A DNA stretch of 64,000 nt. Origin: an uncultured Draconibacterium sp. (GTDB taxonomy: Bacteria; Bacteroidota; Bacteroidia; Bacteroidales; Prolixibacteraceae). The number at the start of each line of letters is the position of its first letter. Position 1 is the first letter of the stretch. The translations under genes and the position numbers were made by a program. The stretch is taken from the NCBI RefSeq assembly GCF_913060805.1, contig NZ_CAJXTC010000014.1, positions 61,954-125,953 of the forward strand. The letters are read 5' to 3'. The notes under the pieces were generated by a model, which saw nothing but the letters and a program-made list of their open reading frames with translations, was not told the DNA's origin and searched no databases. This document shows positions 42,620 to 51,241 of this stretch, piece after piece.

Positions 42620-45322
42620 ATGACAAAGCATGTATATACTTTCGGAGCCGGACAGGCAGAGGGTAAAGCAGACATGAAAAACCTACTTGGAGGTAAAGGT
42701 GCAAACCTTGCGGAGATGAACCTTATTGGCGTTCCTGTTCCTCCCGGATTTACGATTACAACAGAAGTTTGTACCATGTACAACGAAAAAGGTCAGCAAG
42801 CAACGTTCGACCTGATAAAGCCAGAAGTTGAGGCCGCAGTGGCGCTGGTTGAAAAACTAACAGAAACCGAGTTTGGAAGCAAAGAAAATCCATGTTTGAT
42901 GTCTGTACGATCAGGTGCACGTGCATCGATGCCCGGAATGATGGATACAGTTCTGAACCTGGGGATGAATGAAGATGCCGTTGAGGGCATTGCTAAAAAG
43001 TCTGGAAATCCTCGTTTCGCGTGGGACTCATACCGCCGGTTTGTTCAAATGTATGGCGATGTAGTTATGGAAATGAAACCTGCCAGTAAAGAAGAGCACG
43101 ATCCTTTTGAAGAAATCATCGATCAGTTGAAAGAAGAAAAAGGTATTGCTTTGGATACGCAATTCACTACTGAAGACTTACAGGAACTGGTTAAGCGTTT
43201 TAAAGCTGCCGTTAAGGATGTTACCGGCAAAGATTTTCCAACCGATCCGTGGGAACAACTTTGGGGTGCAGTAGCTGCAGTTTTTGGAAGTTGGAATAAT
43301 GACCGTGCAATATATTACCGCAGAATGGAGCAAATTCCTGACGAATGGGGAACTGCTGTTAACTGTCAGGCTATGGTATTTGGAAACATGGGACAAACAT
43401 CAGGCACAGGTGTTGCATTTACGCGTGATGCTGCAACCGGAGAAGATATTTTTAATGGAGAATACCTAATAAACGCCCAGGGAGAAGATGTCGTTGCAGG
43501 TATTAGAACTCCACAGGAAATTACTCTCGAGGGGTCAAAAAGATGGGCTGCCCTACAAGGAGTTTCGGAAGAAGAACGTGCATCGAAATTTCCATCACTG
43601 GAAGAAGCAATGCCGGAAATGTACAAGCAGCTAAACGAGACTCAACAAAAACTGGAAGATCATTACAGCGATATGCAGGATCTTGAATTTACCATTCAGG
43701 AAGGTAAATTATGGTTGCTGCAAACCCGTAACGGAAAACGCACCGGAGCAGCCATGGTAAAAATGGCCGTTGATATGCTGGAAGAAGGTCGTATCGACGA
43801 AAAAACAGCATTGCAACGCATCGACGCTGCAAAACTGGATGAATTACTTCACCCTGTTTTCGACACCGAAGCCATGAAAGCGGCAAGTGTATTGGCAAAA
43901 GGTTTGCCTGCATCGCCAGGTGCTGCAACCGGACAAGTTGTTTTCTTTGCCGACGAAGCCAACAAATATCCTGAAGCAGTTTTGGTACGTGTTGAAACCT
44001 CGCCGGAAGATTTGGAAGGTATGCACATTGCCAAAGGTATTTTAACTGCCCGCGGAGGTATGACATCGCACGCAGCGGTTGTTGCACGTGGTATGGGTAA
44101 ATGTTGTGTGTCGGGTGCCGGTAATGTAAAAATCAATTACAAAACCCGCATTATGACCATCGACGGAAAAGAATTTAAAGAAGGCGACTGGATTTCGTTA
44201 AACGGATCGACTGGTGAAGTATACGATGGCAAAGTAGCTACCATGGATCCTGAATTGAGCGGAAACTTCGCAAAAATTATGGACCTGGCAGACAAATTCA
44301 CTCGTATGACAGTTCGTACCAATGCCGACTCTCCTGCTGATGCAAAAGTTGCTCGCGACTTTGGTGCGCAGGGAATTGGTCTTTGCCGTACCGAGCACAT
44401 GTTCTTCGAAGGTGAAAGAATTAAAGCGATGCGCGAAATGATTTTGGCTAAAACCGAAGTTGACCGTCGCAAAGCATTAGATAAATTATTGCCTTACCAG
44501 CGCGAAGATTTCGAAGGTATTTTGGAAGCGATGGCCGGTTACGGAGTAACTATTCGTTTGCTCGATCCGCCATTACACGAATTCGTTCCTCACGAAGAAG
44601 CCAACCAAAAAGAGATGGCTGACGAAATGGGAATTAGCGTTGAAGAGGTAAAAGCATTGGTTGAAGACCTTCACGAATTTAACCCGATGTTGGGTCACCG
44701 CGGATGTCGTTTAGGAAATACTTATCCTGAGATTACCGAAATGCAGGCACGCGCCATTATTGAAGCTGCTGTTAACCTGAAGCAAAAAGGTGTTGATGCA
44801 CGTCCTGAGATTATGGTTCCGCTGATTGGTACTGTAAAAGAATTTAAAATGCAGGCAGACATCATTAACGCAACTGCTGAAAAAGTATTTGCTGAAAAAG
44901 GTGCAAAATGTGACTATATGGTTGGAACAATGATCGAGATTCCACGTGCTGCAATGACTGCTGATTTAGTAGCTGAGCATGCCGAGTTCTTCTCGTTCGG
45001 AACAAACGACCTTACACAGATGACTTTTGGTTACTCGCGCGACGATGCCGGTAAATTCTTACCTATTTACATTGAAAAAGGTATTCTGAAAAACGATCCT
45101 TTCCAGGTACTCGACCAGGAAGGTGTTGGACAGGTTGTTAAAATAGGTGTAGAAAAAGGCCGCAGTACAAAACCGAATTTAAAAGTTGGTATTTGTGGCG
45201 AGCACGGTGGCGAACCTTCATCAGTGATGTTCTGCGACAGTGTTGGAATGGACTACGTAAGTTGTTCTCCATACCGTGTACCTATTGCACGTGTAGCTGC
45301 TGCACAAGCTAATTTAAAATAG
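42620..45322 (+). CDS. ppdK: Pyruvate, phosphate dikinase
   Basis: Interconverts pyruvate, ATP and phosphate with PEP, AMP and pyrophosphate. The 900-residue protein has the full PPDK order: N-terminal ATP-grasp domain (GGKGANLAEM at 26-35, SVRSGARASMPGMMDTVLNLG, the phosphate-donor-site loop of PPDK rather than PEP synthase), the central phosphohistidine domain with GGMTSHAAVVARGMGK (H484), and the C-terminal PEP/pyruvate barrel (GIGLCRTEHMFF, GTNDLTQMTFGYSRDD, ICGEHGG). The pyrophosphate it makes in the gluconeogenic direction could feed the membrane pyrophosphatase hppA elsewhere in the window. Two hairpins follow. Confidence 0.97.
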   Translation: MTKHVYTFGAGQAEGKADMKNLLGGKGANLAEMNLIGVPVPPGFTITTEVCTMYNEKGQQATFDLIKPEVEAAVALVEKLTETEFGSKENPCLMSVRSGARASMPGMMDTVLNLGMNEDAVEGIAKKSGNPRFAWDSYRRFVQMYGDVVMEMKPASKEEHDPFEEIIDQLKEEKGIALDTQFTTEDLQELVKRFKAAVKDVTGKDFPTDPWEQLWGAVAAVFGSWNNDRAIYYRRMEQIPDEWGTAVNCQAMVFGNMGQTSGTGVAFTRDAATGEDIFNGEYLINAQGEDVVAGIRTPQEITLEGSKRWAALQGVSEEERASKFPSLEEAMPEMYKQLNETQQKLEDHYSDMQDLEFTIQEGKLWLLQTRNGKRTGAAMVKMAVDMLEEGRIDEKTALQRIDAAKLDELLHPVFDTEAMKAASVLAKGLPASPGAATGQVVFFADEANKYPEAVLVRVETSPEDLEGMHIAKGILTARGGMTSHAAVVARGMGKCCVSGAGNVKINYKTRIMTIDGKEFKEGDWISLNGSTGEVYDGKVATMDPELSGNFAKIMDLADKFTRMTVRTNADSPADAKVARDFGAQGIGLCRTEHMFFEGERIKAMREMILAKTEVDRRKALDKLLPYQREDFEGILEAMAGYGVTIRLLDPPLHEFVPHEEANQKEMADEMGISVEEVKALVEDLHEFNPMLGHRGCRLGNTYPEITEMQARAIIEAAVNLKQKGVDARPEIMVPLIGTVKEFKMQADIINATAEKVFAEKGAKCDYMVGTMIEIPRAAMTADLVAEHAEFFSFGTNDLTQMTFGYSRDDAGKFLPIYIEKGILKNDPFQVLDQEGVGQVVKIGVEKGRSTKPNLKVGICGEHGGEPSSVMFCDSVGMDYVSCSPYRVPIARVAAAQANLK

Positions 45323-45345
45323 AAATTATTGAAGCTAAATAATTA

Positions 45346-45369
45346 AGAGCTGCTCTTCGGAGTGGCTCT
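45346..45369 (+). terminator. Terminator of ppdK
   Basis: AGAGC...GCTCT with inner CTC/GAG around TTCG, followed by a run of nine T. Confidence 0.8.
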
Positions 45370-45397
45370 TTTTTTTTGACAGGTTGCCAAAAACCAA

Positions 45398-45431
45398 GTA
45401 GAATTACCTGGTTAAAATCGAGTAATTCTAC
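45398..45431 (+). terminator. Second hairpin downstream of ppdK
   Basis: GTAGAATTAC and GTAATTCTAC are perfectly inverted (10 bp, 14-nt loop), then GCTATTTTTTTT. Could be a backup terminator; the symmetric halves could also be a regulator site. Confidence 0.6.
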
Positions 45432-45672
45432 GCTATTTTTTTTGAGACTTCTTCCCGAACTTTGCCATAACAACTAAAGGATCCATCAAATGGAAATGAA
45501 GCGTAAAATAAATTCACATTCGTTAGACACATTCACATCACAAACGCTGAACTGTATTTCCTCCCCTCTTTTTAGTTATTTTTTATCCTATAACTTTCAA
45601 CACATTTTACTTCAACATACACTGTCCCATTTCCCTGAGTCACAGTGATAAAAAATAAGAAGATGGAATCCG

Positions 45673-45701
45673 AAAAGGAGCGCATATTTTGTGCTCCTTT
45701 T
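45673..45701 (-). terminator. Terminator of the two-component operon
   Basis: AAAAGGAGC and GCTCCTTTT form a 9-bp stem that overlaps the stop codon of the response regulator (45700-45702). Confidence 0.6.
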
Positions 45702-46359
45702 ATATTTTATAGAGATTGTTTTTGATGGCATAGATTACAAGTCCTGCAACATTTTTAGTTTTGGTTTTTTCAAGCAGGTTGTATTTATGCCCTTCTATGG
45801 TACGTGCGCTAAGTCCCAGTTTTTCACCAATTTCGGTGGCCGTTAATTCTTCACAGATCAGCTTCAACACCTCGCTTTCGCGCTTTGTAAGCTTCAGCAG
45901 AAATGCTGAATCTTTCGTCGTATTTTTCTTTAATCCCTGCAAAACGGCCCCCGACAAACTACCCGAGAAGTAGAAATCGTTTTTTAGTACTTTTTTAATG
46001 GCCAGCTCCAACTCATCAGGCTCGGCATTTTTTAATAAGTAACCATTTACTCCTTCGCTAACCAGGTGAGCAACCAACTGTGGAGCTTCTTCCATACTGA
46101 GTATTAAAATCCGGATGTCAGGATACTCTTTACGTAAATGCCCGGTTACCTCAACACCATCCATTTCGGGCATATTAATATCGAGCAAAACCAGATCAGG
46201 TTTTTTGTCCAGTTCGGCGAGCAGTTCCAATAATTCGATTCCGTTACCGGCTTCGTAAATATTCTCAACAATATCAAAATCGTCTAACAAGCCAACCATA
46301 CCTTTTCTAAAAAGCTTATGGTCGTCGGTAACTACGATATCTACTTTTTGATCACTCAT
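45700..46359 (-). CDS. LuxR/NarL-type response regulator
   Basis: A 219-residue DNA-binding response regulator. Receiver domain 1-125 with acidic D12/D13, phospho-acceptor D60 in LVLLDINMPEMDG and Lys in YLLKNAEP; C-terminal LuxR helix-turn-helix (about 155-215) with LTKRESEVLKLICEELTATE and LSARTIEGHKYNLLEKT. Its start overlaps the histidine kinase gene by 8 bp, so the pair is translated together and the kinase is its partner. Target genes unknown. Confidence 0.93.
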   Translation of the reverse strand: MSDQKVDIVVTDDHKLFRKGMVGLLDDFDIVENIYEAGNGIELLELLAELDKKPDLVLLDINMPEMDGVEVTGHLRKEYPDIRILILSMEEAPQLVAHLVSEGVNGYLLKNAEPDELELAIKKVLKNDFYFSGSLSGAVLQGLKKNTTKDSAFLLKLTKRESEVLKLICEELTATEIGEKLGLSARTIEGHKYNLLEKTKTKNVAGLVIYAIKNNLYKI

Positions 46360-47143
46360 CAGCTTGCAGAACTATAATTGCGCGGGTTCCTTTCCCAGGC
46401 GATGATTTCATTTTAAACTTTGCATTTGCCATTTCCGACCGGCTTTCGAGGTTGCGCAAACCAAGTCCGGTTTGCATTTTTTCCTCCAGTAAAAAGCCTT
46501 TACCGTTGTCGGCTACAACAAGCGAGACCAACTGTTTGGCAAATCGAATATCAATTAAAATGCGTGTTGCTTCGGCGTGTTTAATGGCATTATTTACCAG
46601 TTCCTGCACGATACGAAAAACGGCCAGCTCCTGTTTACTGTCAAAACGAAATTGCTCTCCACTTTTCCAACACTCAATAGCCATCTGATCCGATTTATTC
46701 ACCCAGTTGGCCAGCTCCTCGAGAGCAAAATACAATCCCAGTTTTTCTAACGATGGCGGTAACAACGACCTTGAAATGCGGCGTACCTGAAGGATTACAT
46801 CGTCGAGGTAAGTCTTAGTTTCGGTAGCCAGCTCTTTTGCTTTGCCTTCTTCTGCTTTCTTCTCAATTCTCCCCACAGTAAGTTTTACCACCGAAAGCAT
46901 GGCTCCAACTTCGTCATGCAGATCGCGGGCAATACGTTTTCGCTCATTCTCCTGCGACTGGATCGTATTTTTTATAATTTCTTCCTGCTGATTTTGAACC
47001 ACCCGGTTCAATTCCAGTTGCTTCTGCAGCAATCTTTTCTGATAGGCAATAAAAAAGAAAAAGATGCCACCCGCCAACAACAGCATGCCGATGGTACCTA
47101 TTAAATAGACCAATAATATTTCCGAATTCCCGGCTCCCTCCAC
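46352..47143 (-). CDS. Sensor histidine kinase, NarX/DesK type (HisKA_3)
   Basis: A 263-residue membrane kinase. One membrane helix (about 8-33) leaves almost no periplasmic sensor, so the signal is probably membrane- or cytoplasm-derived. A coiled coil (36-68) leads to the phospho-acceptor H76 in RIARDLHDEVGAML. The ATPase domain has N-box QELVNNAIKHAEA and G-box VVADNGKGF, with GLGLRNLESR. It overlaps its response regulator by 8 bp. Likely autophosphorylates as a dimer and phosphorylates D60 of the regulator. Confidence 0.92.
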   Translation of the reverse strand: MEGAGNSEILLVYLIGTIGMLLLAGGIFFFFIAYQKRLLQKQLELNRVVQNQQEEIIKNTIQSQENERKRIARDLHDEVGAMLSVVKLTVGRIEKKAEEGKAKELATETKTYLDDVILQVRRISRSLLPPSLEKLGLYFALEELANWVNKSDQMAIECWKSGEQFRFDSKQELAVFRIVQELVNNAIKHAEATRILIDIRFAKQLVSLVVADNGKGFLLEEKMQTGLGLRNLESRSEMANAKFKMKSSPGKGTRAIIVLQADE

Positions 47144-47275
47144 AATTCACATTTTAGTCAATGCTAAAATAGTTAACAAAATTGAACTTTCTGTAAAATC
47201 AGGACAATATTCGGACAATGCGTTTGACCAGAATTTGAATTTCCCCTGAAAATTATCGACCTCAACTAACTGAGG

Positions 47276-47923
47276 TTACCGGTCAGATTTCCAGAAACCA
47301 ATAGCAACAAGTACGTAAAACAGCGTATTTAACCCCGCGTAATAGTAGTTTGTAATTTTTGCAAACTCTCTTGAATAATCTAAAATGAGATTAAACAACA
47401 GCGAGTAAAACAAAATGCCGGAATAATAGATTAGAACGGCGAGGTTAAGGAATATAAGCGGTTCTTTCCATAATTTCAGAATCCTCGCTTCAGTCATTAT
47501 TTTGTAAAAAAACAAAAGAGAGAACCCGACAAGAAATATTCTACTTAGAGCCAGTGGCACAGCCGGATATAGAAATACAGATTGCAAAAACAGTGTATTA
47601 ATGATACAATAAACTTCAAACGAAATAATCAGGATGATCATTAATCGTTTATTGATAATATCTTTTAAAACATGCGAATAAAAGAAACCAAGAAGCAGAA
47701 ACTCCAGCATTAAATACAAATGCGATAAAGGTTGAGTGTTGGTTTCCCCATCGTAAGTAATCAGTCCATACTGGATAACAATACGGGAAACAATCTCATT
47801 GGCCGTTCCATAAATCACAAAATAAAGGAACAAACGCAAGCTCTTGTCAAGATGTTTGTACCGATAAATACCAATAAAGAAGGGTATCAGAATTGATACC
47901 CAGTTATACATTATAAAGCTCAA
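47276..47923 (-). CDS. Integral membrane protein of unknown function
   Basis: A 215-residue protein with about seven hydrophobic segments spread over its length and basic loops; no periplasmic domain and no motif I recognise. Typical of small polytopic Bacteroidota proteins that sit beside two-component genes, so a sensory role is possible but unsupported. It starts 10 bp after the stop of the upstream 47934 gene and lies about 130 bp upstream of the histidine kinase on the same strand, so these may form one transcription unit. Function unknown. Confidence 0.65.
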   Translation of the reverse strand: MSFIMYNWVSILIPFFIGIYRYKHLDKSLRLFLYFVIYGTANEIVSRIVIQYGLITYDGETNTQPLSHLYLMLEFLLLGFFYSHVLKDIINKRLMIILIISFEVYCIINTLFLQSVFLYPAVPLALSRIFLVGFSLLFFYKIMTEARILKLWKEPLIFLNLAVLIYYSGILFYSLLFNLILDYSREFAKITNYYYAGLNTLFYVLVAIGFWKSDR

Positions 47924-47933
47924 ACCTTAATTG

Positions 47934-48593
47934 TTATGGATTATAAATACTTCGTTCGTCGCAAAATGGAGGACAAACCCCTGTATTATTGAATTCTTCC
48001 AGATCTTCCGGATCTTCAACATCTCCTGCCGATTTTAGTAATTGATCGGAAGCAGCGCTAACCATAACGTCCATGGTCTTTTTAATTCCGAATTCAATTT
48101 TTATACTGGCATGATTTTGCGTATTGAACAACTCGTGTAACTCGAATTTAGTAAGCAAATATGCATTTGGATAAATGTACTGACGATAGGCTGCACCTTC
48201 GTGTTTATCATCAATTTCGCCGGCCCGCCATTTACGGTACAATCGTATACTTTCTATCACTGCTTCGGTATTGTCCGAAAAATCTTCGTTTACCTTACTC
48301 AGTTTATATACCGGTGTTTCGTAGTCGGCATAAACATCGCCACTTCCCAAAAGAAAAGAGGACACTGCATAACCACAAAGCACATATTTATCGCCGGCCT
48401 TTTCGGGCTCCAACCCAAGATATACACGCACCCGGTTTTCATTCTCGCCAATCAACGATTTATAGGTTTCTTTTTGCAAAATGATTGGAGTCAATTTTAG
48501 GTTGAAGGTTTTATCGGCTTCTTCTTTAAAGTTACTTTTCCAGTTTTTTGCTTTTGCCGCTGGAAGTTGATCTCGTTTTAATTTGTTTGCCAT
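47934..48593 (-). CDS. Uncharacterised soluble protein with C-terminal CPPFC motif
   Basis: About 219 residues without signal or membrane segment. The middle part (VRVYLGLEPEKAGDKYVLCG, SSFLLGSGDVYADYETPVYKL) is beta-rich; the end is acidic with CPPFCDERS. No family recognised. ATG at 48593 (MANKLKRDQLP) is preferred; an in-frame ATG at 48638 would add 15 residues. It is 10 bp upstream of the membrane-protein gene. Confidence 0.6.
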   Translation of the reverse strand: MANKLKRDQLPAAKAKNWKSNFKEEADKTFNLKLTPIILQKETYKSLIGENENRVRVYLGLEPEKAGDKYVLCGYAVSSFLLGSGDVYADYETPVYKLSKVNEDFSDNTEAVIESIRLYRKWRAGEIDDKHEGAAYRQYIYPNAYLLTKFELHELFNTQNHASIKIEFGIKKTMDVMVSAASDQLLKSAGDVEDPEDLEEFNNTGVCPPFCDERSIYNP

Positions 48594-48703
48594 ATTTATT
48601 GTATTTGGACTACTAAAAATAGACAAAATGTTTGACATAAAAATAGGTTCAATAACATATTCTCAAAATGGGCCAATCAAAATCCGACTTTTTAAACACA
48701 AAA

Positions 48704-48734
48704 ACTGCCCGCCATATAAATGCTGACGGGCAGT
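48704..48734 (-). terminator. Terminator of the DUF6515-like gene
   Basis: ACTGCCCG and CGGGCAGT pair over 8 bp with a 15-nt loop, followed on the minus strand by TTTTTG. Confidence 0.7.
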
Positions 48735-48796
48735 GCTGTAAGAAACAGTATAATTCTAAGGTCTAGCCTGTTTCAATATCTTAACTCAAATTACTG

Positions 48797-49939
48797 TTAA
48801 TAAGGTTCGTAATAGTAATCATCAACATAACCCTGGTTGTAATAATCGTCGTTGTAGGCGTAATACCTGTCGGGATAGTGCACCAGGCTAAAACCTAATG
48901 CCGATGATTCGAAGAATAAATTTCCAATCCTGAAATACAGGTAGCCGTTTATATGAACTTGCTCGTAGCCATAAGGCAAACTTTCGAATGAAAACCCGAA
49001 TGGCAGATTCACCAACACATAACCAATTCCTGCGTGATAACGGAAAAAATGTCCGTCGTAACAATAGTAGCGATTATGGTTGTGTACAAAAACGGTTGGA
49101 CGATAAACAAACTTGCGGATTACGTGACCGTAGTGATTATTGTAATAATAATACTTGTGATAGCGGTAAGAGTATGGATTGTACCCACCGTAGTAGTCGC
49201 GCCAGCTGTTGTGGTTCCAGCGGTAGTGCTCCCAACGACGATCCCAGTGATTATTCTTGTAGTAATTATAGTTTGAATAATACTTCCTGTCGCGGTGGTT
49301 GTAGTTCATTGCTTTTGGGCGATTTCTGCTACTCCACTGCTGGCTGCTTCCGCGGTAACTTCTATTCGGAGTAAACCGTTTGTCGTTTCTGTCAACATTG
49401 TAGTATCTACGTGCTTCGGAAACTGATTTTCGGCTTGTCCCTCTTCCGTTTGAAACGGCAGGGCTCGACTTTTTTGAATTTGTATAAACCCGCGATGGCT
49501 GTCTGTTTGCCTCTCTGCCTCGCGCCTGCTCTGCCCTTTGTGGTTGACTTTGTCGGTAAACATTTGCTGAAGACCTTGTAGTACTTTTTTGCGGTTTATA
49601 GTTGTTATTAGAACTACTTTTACGCTGAACGTCGCGATTTGCCGAACGAGAATCGTTGTACGTTTTGTTGCTCGAACGAACGTTTGCACTGCTTCGACTG
49701 CTATTTGATTTACTCGATGACCGAACGTTTCTATCCGCTTTTTTCGGAGTTGACTGTCGATAAGTTTTTGAGGCACTCTTTGTTTTTACCTCAGTTCTGC
49801 TACTCCTTTTCGGAGCTTCTCTTTTTTCTGTTCCTCGTTCTCCTCCCCTGCGCTGGGCCTGGGCCGGAACTGTTGTTATTATTGTAATTGCCGCCAGAGT
49901 AATTATCGTGGCAAACAATTTAAAAGTTGTTGCTTTCAT
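48797..49939 (-). CDS. Secreted basic low-complexity protein, DUF6515-like
   Basis: A 380-residue exported protein: signal peptide 1-28 (ending AQA), then about 180 residues very rich in Ser, Arg, Lys and Asn, likely disordered, then a Tyr/His/Asn-rich stretch (about 210-280), and a short beta-rich end with YYCYDGHFFRYHAGIGYVLV and FGFSFESLPYGYEQV, which resembles the DUF6515 domain of Bacteroidota (assignment from memory). The composition suggests a surface or periplasmic matrix protein. No enzyme motif. Stand-alone gene. Confidence 0.65.
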   Translation of the reverse strand: MKATTFKLFATIITLAAITIITTVPAQAQRRGGERGTEKREAPKRSSRTEVKTKSASKTYRQSTPKKADRNVRSSSKSNSSRSSANVRSSNKTYNDSRSANRDVQRKSSSNNNYKPQKSTTRSSANVYRQSQPQRAEQARGREANRQPSRVYTNSKKSSPAVSNGRGTSRKSVSEARRYYNVDRNDKRFTPNRSYRGSSQQWSSRNRPKAMNYNHRDRKYYSNYNYYKNNHWDRRWEHYRWNHNSWRDYYGGYNPYSYRYHKYYYYNNHYGHVIRKFVYRPTVFVHNHNRYYCYDGHFFRYHAGIGYVLVNLPFGFSFESLPYGYEQVHINGYLYFRIGNLFFESSALGFSLVHYPDRYYAYNDDYYNQGYVDDYYYEPY

Positions 49940-50119
49940 GACAATAGACTTTAAAATTCAACAATTTGTTTGCTATGCTCTGTTGGCGCCAAAATAAAAA
50001 TCGATATCTGCCTTTGTAGATGCAAAGCGTGTGCCAAAAAAGCTACAGCCGCGTGTGATAAAAGTTACAGCTACTAGAGAACAGGCATTTATGCACTTTT
50101 TTTTCTAAGCAATTCTCTC

Positions 50120-50127
50120 TACTTTTG
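50120..50127 (+). promoter_or_regulatory. Candidate -7 promoter element for ruvX
   Basis: TACTTTTG, a perfect TAnnTTTG match, 18 bp before the ruvX ATG. The -33 region is unclear. Confidence 0.5.
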
Positions 50128-50145
50128 CGGCGATTTAATTAAAGT

Positions 50146-50571
50146 ATGGCCCGGATATTAGCAATAGATTACGGAAAAAAGCGAACAGGATTGGCAGTAA
50201 CCGATCCGGGGCAGATTATTGCCAGCCGCTTAACAACAGTTCCAACCCACACCATTTGGGATTTTCTGAAAGATTATTTCGAAAAAGAACAGGTGGAAAC
50301 GGTGGTTGTGGGTTATCCCAAACAAATGAACAACCAGGCCTCGGAGTCTGTTAGATTTATCAATCCGTTTTTGAAAAAGTTTCAGCAGAAATATCCGGAG
50401 ATGAATCTGGAAATTTACGACGAACGTTTTACGTCGAAAATGGCTTTTCAAACCATGATTGACGGAGGACTGAAAAAACAAAAACGGCAAGACAAAGCAT
50501 TGGTTGATGCCATTAGTGCAACCATTATTTTACAGAATTATTTAGAACAGAAACGCAACTCGTTACGCTAA
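50146..50571 (+). CDS. ruvX: RuvX/YqgF-family Holliday junction resolvase-like nuclease
   Basis: A 141-residue RNase H-fold nuclease implicated in Holliday junction processing and rRNA 5' maturation. ILAIDYGKKRTGLAVTDP gives the first catalytic Asp; VVGYPKQMNN, ETYDERFTSK-like NLEIYDERFTSK, and DKALVDAISATIILQNYL supply the other conserved blocks including the last Asp. Normal length. It is followed by def 54 bp downstream on the same strand. Confidence 0.92.
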   Translation: MARILAIDYGKKRTGLAVTDPGQIIASRLTTVPTHTIWDFLKDYFEKEQVETVVVGYPKQMNNQASESVRFINPFLKKFQQKYPEMNLEIYDERFTSKMAFQTMIDGGLKKQKRQDKALVDAISATIILQNYLEQKRNSLR

Positions 50572-50625
50572 AAAAACAAGTTTCAAAAGGTTAGTAGAGT
50601 TGTAATTGATATAAAATAGAAAAGA

Positions 50626-51180
50626 ATGAAATACCCGGTAACAGTATACGGAGACCCTTTATTACGGAAGAAAGCCAAAACAATTGAAAAAGATCATCCA
50701 AAATTGGATGAGATAATTGAAAATATGTGGGAAACCATGTACTACTCTGACGGTGTTGGTTTGGCAGCACCACAGGTTGGATTGTCGATTCGAATGTTTG
50801 TGATCGATGCATCATCGGGTGCCGACGAAGAGCCGGAATTGGAAGGTTTTAAAAAGGTTTTTATCAATCCTGAAATCATTGAAACCAAAGGCGACGAATG
50901 GACAATGAACGAAGGTTGTTTAAGCTTGCCCGAAATAAGGGAAGATGTGGATCGCCCCGACGAGGTGACCATTAAATACCTCGACGAAAATTTTGAGGAA
51001 CACACCGAAACCTACAAAGGTTTTGCCGGCCGCGTAATTCAGCACGAATACGATCATTTGGAAGGCATTTTGTTTGTCGATTATTTATCGCCACTGCGCA
51101 AACGTTTATTAAAAAGTAAACTTATTGCCATTTCAAAAGGCAAGGTTCGTCCACATTACCGAATTAAAGTTCCAAAATAA
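50626..51180 (+). CDS. def: Peptide deformylase
   Basis: Removes the formyl group from nascent N-terminal methionine; essential Fe/Zn enzyme. All three motifs are present: GVGLAAPQVG (43-52), EGCLSLP (96-102, metal ligand C98) and QHEYDHLEG (139-147, ligands H140 and H144, catalytic E141). 184 residues, normal. It lies between ruvX and comEC, all on the plus strand. Confidence 0.96.
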   Translation: MKYPVTVYGDPLLRKKAKTIEKDHPKLDEIIENMWETMYYSDGVGLAAPQVGLSIRMFVIDASSGADEEPELEGFKKVFINPEIIETKGDEWTMNEGCLSLPEIREDVDRPDEVTIKYLDENFEEHTETYKGFAGRVIQHEYDHLEGILFVDYLSPLRKRLLKSKLIAISKGKVRPHYRIKVPK

Positions 51181-51188
51181 TGTAACCT

Positions 51189-51241
51189 TTTTCCAAAACC
51201 TTCGTTTAAGGGCTAATCCTTCAGGCGTAGGTTTTGGAAAA
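51189..51241. promoter_or_regulatory. Inverted repeat spanning the comEC start
   Basis: TTTTCCAAAACCT (51189-51201) and AGGTTTTGGAAAA (51229-51241) are perfectly inverted; the second half covers the TTG start of comEC. In RNA it could hide the start, or act as a terminator for def. Confidence 0.45.

Larger units (their letters stand above)
45323..45699. other. Intergenic region ppdK / response regulator
   Basis: About 380 bp between convergent genes. It holds two terminator-like hairpins for ppdK (45346-45369, 45398-45431), and the terminator of the opposite operon (45673-45701). Nothing else recognised. Confidence 0.55.
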
